The position numbers and the translations under genes are program-made. Of a DNA stretch of 64,000 nt, positions 55,527 to 64,000 are shown piece after piece (the first letter of the stretch is position 1; every line of letters starts with the position of its first letter). The notes beneath the pieces were generated by a model, which did not search any database, had not been told where the DNA came from, and saw only the letters and a program-made list of their open reading frames with translations. Origin of the DNA: Rhynchonema sp. JSB1_4 (Eukaryota > Nematoda > Chromadorea > Monhysterida > Xyalidae); contig JASAMV010004154.1 in NCBI GenBank assembly GCA_030248065.1, forward strand, positions 1-64,000, in the 5' to 3' direction.

Positions 55527-57312
55527 ACTGTCAGCTGTGAAATTGCTGGAACGATCAAGCTGGCCTTCCTACATTGTGATAGCCATGAAAACGGCCTATC
55601 TCACAGACCCTTTGAATGTGTGTGTCAGTGTGTGTGCACGATGCAGTTGTCCAGTCGACCTGGCCTGACCGAGCAGCCAGCACCTACGATGCAATTGTGC
55701 ACTGGCAGCGACGGCAAGCAAGACGCGCGAAACATGTGTTTTGGTGTACGTTTTTTGCCGACGAATGGCGGCAATGCTTTTTGAATGTGCCGCACCGCGC
55801 TGGCTAACGCACGGCCGTTTTAAAGAGGTGCACACTGTAATATCATTGAGGTGCACCATTAATCACCGATTCAACTATGGAGTGTGACGTCAATGGACGC
55901 ACTGGCTGTGCTCACCGTTTTCTGAGCTTGTCCCTACGTTGCATCTTAGTTGTACACGTGCATACATCCGCCTGTCTCGTCGCCCTCATTTTTGGTTGGC
56001 GGCCTGTGCAAATGACGAAAAAATGATGGCATTTCAATGTTCGTAGCGTCTTTGCCAATGGCTCGTGCTTGATCCTCATGTTCTGCCCATGTTATCACCC
56101 CGTAATCCAGGTTTCCCGTTCGCTAGTCAAAGACAACAGCTCGATCACACATGAAGAAGACAGAAAGGATGCTTAGAGACGTCACTCGTCTTGTTTTCTA
56201 TTGTAATGTTCGTGATTTAAGCGCACTGTCACCACTTGAACCGTGCAGTGTTCCTGCTAACCGTTGCACTTGTGGTTATGCACCAAATTTTTGCACATTG
56301 CACATTAAGTGCCTGCATAGGGCACCAAACACAAGCGTCAAGTCAACAAAGTCGTGTATGTCTGGCCCTGCCTGAACAGTCAGCAGTTCACCAGTTCACT
56401 TAATAGCAGCTGGTTAAAGTTGTTGTGGAATAGCCAAAGCAACGTGCATCCTGTTTGGGTTTCAAATCGCAATTTGTTGCCCACCAGGGGCGATAATTGT
56501 CATCTTGAGAATCTGAAAACTGCAACCGGTGCTCTGCTGGGCTTTTTTCGTTACGGCTTTTTGATGGTGTCGATATCTACGTTTGACTTGGCAACATTGT
56601 CTTGCCAAAATAATGGCTGTCTTTTTGATGATTGTCCTCCATCTTGTGCTGTCACCAACGAGCTGACGGTTGTAATGCAAACTTCAAAGCGTCAGGTGCT
56701 CTTTTTTGTGTTCTTTTCAACGCCCTGAGGCCCTTGCAGCCTGGTCTTTGTTTCACCCCTGGAGTTAGCTGATGTGTTGTGAAAAACATCGATTGGCAGA
56801 GCACTGGTTGAAAGTTGATACTCAGTTTCGGCCCCATAAACCGAACAAACGTTGTTCAAAAGTTTTAAATGACGAAACGGCCGGACTTTTTACTTTTCGA
56901 CCGAAAACGGTTATAATGTGTGTGTGTCATAATGTGTTGCTTTCCCCCGTACTGTAGTTTCAGTTGAAGACAGCCATCTTTGTCAGAAATTGAAGTAAAA
57001 AAAAAACAGAAAACGTGCTACGGGCAGGGCAGGTTCTCACAGTGTGACGCAAATTAACCTCTTGAAATCCGAGTCTCTGTTTGTAGAGACTTTCTCCGAT
57101 GTCGTATTCACACTGCCTTCAAACTTAGATCAACGCTCAACCCTGTTTTTGCTCATTGAGGACGCGGCCCCCAAAAATACCTGTGCCGTGGTTGACAAAT
57201 CTTCAAAAATAAACTTCGCACTTTTTGACATTCGCACAGTTGGCTTACAGTAGCCTTTATTTATGTTGTTTTTGTATACTTCGCAAGAAAAATTCTCGTG
57301 AGTATATTGTGT
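55527..57312. other. No supported gene; upstream region of the K+ channel
   Basis: Scattered ORFs only, for example 56354-56728 (+) and 57044-57253 (+), without recognised domains. Promoter and 5' untranslated exons of the K+ channel gene may lie here. Confidence 0.35.
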
Positions 57313-60300
57313 ATGATGGAAAGCGCTGCTTATGTGAAGGTAAATGTTAATGTTATTTCATTATACAATGTATTCGCACTGGGTGGCGTGTGACTTTCAG
57401 TCACCAACCACAGAGCACAGTCGTTGGTTACAGTATCCTAGTCCTTTGAGTGTTCGAGTTTACATGTATATATCGCACAAGTTGCTAACTTCGCGAAACA
57501 TCACCGATTCATTCCAGCTTCCAACGGTGCTCGAGGCGCATTCCACCGACGACATCGCCTACACCACGGCATCATCGGGTGCAATCTCACTGACGACGAC
57601 CGGGGCACTCATGGCCAATCGACTGCAACGCCAGTACCAATCGCAACAACCGCTGGAGCCGATCACCGAGTCTGGACAGGATTGTGAGGCCGGAGGGTCG
57701 GGCGAGGCTGATGGTGAACAAAGGAATAAGATTGAGCAGCCGAAAGGTGGTGAGTTGCACTGCAGTGAATGCTTGCTATGGATGGATGGATGGCGTGGGG
57801 AAATCCCATCGGCTCATTTTTGATTTTCACATTTTTGTCCTGTTTCTGTACAGATTATTGTGTGTTCAAACTCTTATGCTAGAAATTGGTAGCTTTTTGT
57901 TTGTTGGCTTGCGATAATTATTGTAATCTGCGATTTGCATCCTATCTGTCGATAAATAATATTCGTCAGGTCTCGGTCATCGCTTTATGATTCGCCACCC
58001 ATCCCTGATGCTGGACGGTTCGCGTTCAATGACCAAAAACGGCAGTGTGCTCACGGGCATAGGTGGTGGGTCGTTCCGGTCACCACTCAGATCCACGTCA
58101 CCAAGGAGGTTTAGTGTTGGTTCGTTTCTTTCAAGTTGTTTGATTGCATTGTCGCAACTGACCATGACAGCTTTAATTGCGAGCGCCATGGTAAAAATTG
58201 GTGTTTCCGGGATTTTTTATCTTAGTTCAAACGCTCATTTTTTTGTTTCTTTTGGGTTCTCTGGCCAACACTTGTCCACACCGTTTTGGGCCATAATTTG
58301 ACCAACTGTACCCAGTTTTTTACTCAACCAATTTTGTTCAGTGAAAATTTTTCTGCAAAACACCGCTTTCAATTTCTTCTTAACAACACTGACAGACAAT
58401 CAGTAATGTTTTGTGCGTTGCGCATATTCAGCAACCATGTCGGTTCTTTCGGTTGCTGTCCGAATTTCTGTTCCTGTGAAAAAATAAGTAAAGGCAAACT
58501 ACACCAACACGAGCCCGATTTCGAAGGTGGTGCGTGTTCAAAACGAATAGAAAGAGAAAATCATTATGCTCCACTTTGTATTCTTCAACGCGTAACATTC
58601 CCCAAATCAGCACCCACGTCAGAATGTTTCACTATTCTGCCAGCTGCGAAATCTAGCTCATGTTGGTGCAGTTTGCCTTTATGTGCAAATAAACTAATCA
58701 ACAGACAACACTGTACTTTTTACACGTTCCAACCTGCCTTTATCCAGCAGACACTCTGCGCACATCCATCCGTGAGAAATCAGCCGGTTTTCTTCGACAT
58801 CGACTCAATGCAAGTAGACGAATTCGGAATCGATTGGTGCAAAAGAGTGGCGTGTGCAACATACAGCTGGTGAACGTGCCCAAACAGGGACTCAAATATT
58901 TTAAGTGCGTCATGGTTGTTTCATTCGTTTTGTTTCGAGAATTTTTTGTTCCTTGTGCTCCATTCGGAAGTCGGCATCACAGCACATTATCGTCAAAACT
59001 GCCTGAGTTTATGGGCTCTGTAAAACATTTCTGTCACTCGCGCGAAGTGTGTTACAATCCATGCTCTCGCTAGCCAGCTTTCAAAAACCGTTTTCTAAAT
59101 TTCAGTGACTTATTCACGACCATAATTGAAATGAAATGGCGATGGTGTCTGCTGCTGTTCGCTCTGTCTTACTGCATTTCGTGGGTACGTCAAACAGTTA
59201 TTTGTATAATGTGTTTGTAGTTGGCTGTAAGGTCTGACGGAATATCAGGAACCCTCCGAGACGACGGAATAACCAGAATCAACACGACGCTATGTCCGGT
59301 GGGATGAAACTTCCTGATATGCCGGCGCCTGATGTTCCGTCGTGTTTGGGGGTTTCGGACATTCGTGGCTAGTACCCTGAGTAAGTGAGTATGGCTCTTG
59401 TGCCAGATCGGTCTTGGATCGACCATTGTGTGCTTCAGAATATTGCTGTGTGGTTGCGCTTGAGGTAGGGTGAGGGAAGATTGAATCAGTATTGTTACAA
59501 GTAATTTTTATCTGATTTTCTCCAGGTGTTCTTTGCACTCATATTCTACAGTGCCTCGCTGTCTCATGGCGACTTTGCGCATTCGGATGAGGTAAGCTTT
59601 GGTTATGCCCTATTTTCGTGACTTGCTGTCTAATCGAAAATTAACTTTGTTATTATGCCGCGATCCTTACTTAAACATTTCCCATTGTTTACAACGTAGG
59701 AGCGAGCGCAAGACTGGGAGCCGTGCATCGCCAATACGCATGGATTTCTGTCAATATTGATGTTCTCCGTGGAAAGTCAGAGCACAATTGGTTACGGCTT
59801 CAGGTTTGTTTGCGTGTGTTTTTTCCGGTTCACACCTAAAATGGAAGGTGTTACAAGCCAGTTGGCACATCGTATCCTAACAATTCGGTCTGCATGATGC
59901 TACTTTGTAGCGACATGATCGGGCCAGTTACTTGTATCATCAGTGTTGATGCAAAGGATAAACAGTGAAAGAATAAAGTGATAGATAAAACACTAACGGT
60001 TAACCAAGCTGCCCGTTACCACGCAGAGTTTCACACGAAAGAGAATGCACAGTTAGTCAATTGCACCTTTTCCATTCAGATACCCAACCGAACGTTGTGC
60101 AGTCGTAGTGATCACTGTGTGCGTACAAAACATGTTGGGTGTGATGACACAGACGTTACTCGCTGGCGTCGTGTTTGCCAAATTGGCACGACCCAAGAAA
60201 CGGGCCGAAACAATCATGTTCAGGTGAGAGTGAGATGACATGCTTGCTGATGTGGCGCACTGGTTTGACCTCCGGTGGTTCTGGATCTGGACATCGTTTG

Positions 60301-63078
60301 ATGTGAAGTGGTGAAATCGGGTGACCAAGCAGCACAGAAGAAAGCAATACTGAAAAAATGTCCAATCGAAATTTTTTTAGCAAAAGCGCCGTGATATGTA
60401 TGCGAGACGGCATCCTGTGCATGTTGTTCAGATTGGGAGACATGAGACAATCACAGCTGGCTGAGGCACATGTCAGATTACAGGTGGGTGAGAAAAGTTA
60501 TCTTCGCAGTGCTGACTGTCAGAAATGTCTACAAACCAAAGGAAAGGTTTGGATAAAAGCTCAAATCTCAGATGATCAAAAAACTAGTGACGCGTGAAGG
60601 CGAACTACAACCGTTCCACCAATATGACATGGATGTGGGGTATAATGTCGGACTGGACAGGGTAGGTGACAAAACAAACATTTAAGAGGCTTGTGACTTT
60701 GAAGAAACATCTTGGAAGAAACTGCAGGTGTTTGTCATCTGGCCAATCACCATCTGTCACGTGATAGACGAAGAAAGTCCGTTGTATGAAGTGTCGAAAG
60801 AAGATTTGTTGAGTGGAGCTGCGAGGTTCGTTAACTATTTTATTTGAAGATTGGTTTGTCACGTTTATTTATGCTTTCAGATTCGAAATCATAGCCATAT
60901 TAGAAGGCATAGTCGAAAGTACGGGTGCAACAACGCAAGCACGAACCAGTTACCTGCCATCCGAAGTTTTGTGGGGACATCGGTGCGCATTCTTACTCGT
61001 TATTCTTTTTATGTTTCCAATGTTGTCCTAAGTCACTTTCTTCAATTTCTATGTGTGGGAATACTACATTGAACTTTGTTGTTATTTTTTGCAGATTCCA
61101 AAAACTAGTCACTTATCAACGCGACAACGGCGAATATCGGATTGATTTCGGTCAGTTCCATGCCACCTATCCAAGTCAGATGCCTGATATGAGTGCGAAA
61201 CAAATGGATGAGCTCAGGGTACATTTTTTATATGTTTTTGTTCAAAACTGATTTCGATTTCAAAGTTGGTGATCGGATCGGGTCGGACCGCTGTTGATAG
61301 TCCGATCAGCACATTGATGTAGTCAGTATGATACGCTGTAAGATGATCCTGGTAGTCCAGCTAGCTTGAGTGAAACGCAGAAAAATTTGACATTTCTTGC
61401 AATCTTCACATTTTCTATCCCAGGAGCGTGGTATCGACCCCGAACGCATGTACAGTGATCAAATTCGATCGAATTTCCTGGGTGGCGGATGTTTTTCAGC
61501 AGCCGATGGCGGACCAGTCAGTATACCGATGCCAAGTGACACCAATATTACTGGTAGAATTAAAATTGAAAAGTGTTTGCCAAAAACAATTCAGTTTCTT
61601 CAGTAAAAAGTTTCTCCTTTCTAGGATCCGATTACGCTGATTCCATCGAAGACATTTCCTTCCCGGTGCCCGTGCTCCGCAATCTGGTTGGTATTTCACA
61701 AGTTTTCCTGTGATATGAAAGTGATTTCTTGTATTTGTTGCTCGAATATCATTCGTTGTTGACCGTTGAACCGATTTAGCCATCAACCGATCCCGATCTG
61801 TGCAAATCCAGTCAGCACGACAACACCGATCGAAGACCGAGTGGTTACTCTGTGAACACCATTGACAGTGTGCCTGAGGAAGGGGCTGTGCAGGTATTGC
61901 ATCATTTCAGCGTTTCTTTGCAAATTCTGAGCATATCTTTTTCAATTTATCAGTTGCTGAACAAGGCTGTGCGATGGAAATTATTTATAGCAAAGGTGAA
62001 GCACAAGCGGTCAGCCATATTCATGTCGGAAACCATATTTGTCCAAAAGCAACATCACGCGATCCAGAGGGCATTTTTGGATCACTGTTTATGCTTTGTT
62101 GGTTGGTACTTTATCTGCCTTTTATCTGCAGGACACCATTCTTACGATACCCGAAGTCGATAATTCGCGTGATTTGGACCCGCAACGATACTACAAAGCC
62201 GATGCAAGTGGCAGAAAACCGTCTGGCGCAAGACAAAATGCGAATATCGAAAATGATGTGAGTGGATTTTTTTGCAGAGTTGTTTGATTTTGCCGCTGTT
62301 CGTCAACTCTGTTGCTTTCCGGTGTGCGTAGTTTCTTCGTTGAACTTTGCAACCTGTGTAAATGGGTTGGTCTGAGGTTCGGCAAAACATAGCAGCGTGA
62401 AACACCAGCGCTCGGATGGTCCAATTCTTCGGGTGCCACTTACACTCCCCTCAGCCCGCACAGGGGATACTGTATCCCCTTCCGAGAAGTCACAAGAAGA
62501 AAAAAGGACCCCTAAATCGCAAAGTTTTCACTCTCGAACACTGCAAATGTCAAAAATATCGCGCGCTGCGCGCGTCACACACGCGCATTTTCCTTGGCTT
62601 CTGATGGTTCCGGGAACAAAAAAAATCAAAATTTTCGCGCGCTACGCGCGCCTCTGCTGATTTGACTGATGCATGGTGCCGAATTTTGAACGAGCATGGA
62701 ATAAGCACTGGACAAAAATGACTTTTCGTCCAGTGCGATTTACTTCATGATGTTGTTTCGCTCTGCCATGCCATGTGATGCTTCTCAAAACTCACGACGG
62801 AGAGCAAAACTCCCCAAATTACCGTGTTTCTTTCCGCCACACAGAACGACATCACACCACTACTGAACACCAACAGCGGCGTACCGATTGTGATTGTGGA
62901 CGAAAGTCCACCGGTCGAGTCAAGGGTGCCCATCGTTCTCAGATCGCCGCCCTCGCAGTCCGACATGAGTGGTTGGTTTGGGTCACTGCCTTTAGTCTGC
63001 ATGAAAATTGGGGCATCATTTTCCGATTCTGGGGAAATTATTGTGGCCGGCATCAACTTCGTCTTTGCATTGCATTGA
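57313..63078 (+). CDS. irk: Inward-rectifier potassium channel (Kir/IRK)
   Basis: A plasma-membrane tetrameric K+ channel. Exons: 57313-57339, 57518-57749, 57970-58108, 58815-58904, 59106-59184, 59526-59591, 59700-59803, 60080-60223, 60381-60483, 60572-60661, 60728-60825, 60881-60982, 61095-61218, 61424-61553, 61625-61686, 61780-61893, 62132-62257 and 62845-63078. They total 2064 nt (687 aa), all in phase. The N-terminal tail is about 135 residues. Then [14 protein letters not shown] (N-terminal Kir signature), slide helix [14 protein letters not shown]1 ([17 protein letters not shown]), filter STIGYGFR and M2 ([13 protein letters not shown]..). The cytoplasmic core follows, with [60 protein letters not shown] and EVLWGHR. 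A divergent tail of about 220 residues follows. It is longer than the usual 400-450 residues at both ends. Confidence 0.95.
62398..62661. repeat. Repeat with GC palindromes in K+ channel intron 17
   Basis: It contains GCGCGCTGCGCGCG (about 62558) and GCGCGCTACGCGCGC (about 62638), the same palindrome type as in cores of elements D, E/F and G. Terminal repeats are not recognisable. Confidence 0.5.
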
Positions 63079-63165
63079 TCTTGTCCTGCTCAAGTATTGA
63101 AAATGCTTGAGCGTCACTGGTTTACCACAAATTTTGTTCGACCAGCGCAAAAGTACTGTGTCTGG

Positions 63166-63579
63166 CAGTGGTGTCGTTGGGAAATCAAAAAGTCAGGATA
63201 CCGGATACCCAAAAATCCAAAATTTTCGGATACCGGATATCCAAAATGAAAAATCTCGGATACCAGGGGGTTGCTCCCTAAAATAAAAAATCTCGGATAC
63301 CCAGGGGGTTGTTCAAAAAAAGGTCAATTTTTTAGAGGAAAATTGAGCAAAATCGGTGTTGAAAGCGCAAAAAATGGTCATTTTGGGGGTTATGCTTGCG
63401 CTAGCAAGCGATTTTGAGCATTTTGGAGGTTAAAATGGGCGATTTTACGGTTTTCGGAAAAATTTTAGGGTAGGATACCCCTGGACAAAAAGTCAGGATA
63501 CTGGATACATCTGTATGAAAAAATCAAGATACCGGATACTAGGGGGGTTACCCCCTTCCCCCCCCCAACGACACCACTG
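63166..63579. mobile_element. Element H (CAGTG hAT-like, GGATACCGGATACC words)
   Basis: Ends CAGTGGTGTCGTTGGG / CCCAACGACACCACTG; duplication GTGTCTGG versus GTGTCCGG (7 of 8). Words AGGATACCGGATACC and G runs lie at both ends. Confidence 0.85.
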
Positions 63580-63587
63580 GTGTCCGG

Positions 63588-64000
63588 TAATAAGTCCGAA
63601 AGTCTCCTATCCCGGTCATGTGGCTTAACAGGTTTCAAAATATTTCTGAATGAAATTAAACAAGCGACCAAGGCGGATAAATTTGATTAGCAAGTTTGAT
63701 ATTCAAACCAGGCTGCCAAATGTCCAAAATAACACCACCAGATGATAATTGATACCAGGTGCGCTGCTCCGACAACGTTCGGTGGTCGATTCCGAGGCGA
63801 CTCGCAAGGATCGACGGAAAGTACTCAAATCGCACGATATCATGTGAGATCCTGGTTTTGCAGGCAACACATGACGGACAATCATGCTTTATTCTGTGAA
63901 TAGAGAACTAATTGTGTGATACAGCGCACTTTATTGCAACATTATTTTGTAGCTTATAATTGTTGCTCAAATTCATTCCCGACGCGCTACAATCGCTTGC
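63588..64000. other. No gene seen
   Basis: Only short ORFs remain before the window edge. Confidence 0.4.

Overview
The window is eukaryotic nuclear DNA. It has intron-rich genes with GT..AG splice sites, AATAAA signals and a very heavy load of transposable elements. The gene content fits a nematode, and I would guess a lineage distant from Caenorhabditis: a ShKT-domain heme peroxidase of the SKPO/MLT-7 type, an irk-type inward-rectifier K+ channel, an AMPK gamma subunit, and small secreted peptide genes. No species is claimed.

I rebuilt the gene models by hand from splice sites and reading-frame phase. From left to right they are: AMPK gamma (+, 192-5474, 15 exons, 525 aa); an uncertain short coding stretch (+, 9235-9399); a ShKT peroxidase (-, 18316-11606, 16 exons, 889 aa); a doubtful small Cys-containing ORF (-, 20009-19542); a helical-repeat-like protein ending in a PCNA-interacting motif (-, about 27320-22978); a four-pass membrane protein (+, 36690-38133, 194 aa); a secreted two-unit MAM-like protein (-, 41190-38701); two tandem short secreted peptide genes (+, 42968-43369 and 43685-44145); weakly supported minus-strand exons (53609-55526); and an inward-rectifier K+ channel (+, 57313-63078, 18 exons, 687 aa). 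For the peroxidase, AMPK gamma, K+ channel, four-pass protein and both peptides the exon lengths sum to a multiple of three with every junction in phase.

The rest is mostly mobile DNA. 5736-8751 is a giant palindrome. 24334-25542, 27328-33580 and 45300-51383 are nested transposon mosaics. Many elements share one plan. They have short terminal inverted repeats beginning CAGTG (some TAGGG or CAGGG), exact 8-bp target duplications, subterminal arrays of a family-specific word separated by long G runs, and an AT-rich core, often with a GC palindrome of the form GCGCGCTACGCGCG. One of them (12542-13428) still carries pieces of a hAT transposase C-terminus, which ties the plan to the hAT superfamily. 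A second group with TA duplications (Tc1/mariner-like by target site) has the same G-run/word architecture on different termini. This set of word-array elements is the most unusual feature of the window.

The genes show no common pathway. AMPK gamma is an intracellular energy sensor. The peroxidase, MAM-like protein and peptides are secreted or extracellular, and the K+ channel and four-pass protein are in membranes. The transposons lie in introns and between genes, in one case a few bases from a splice acceptor.
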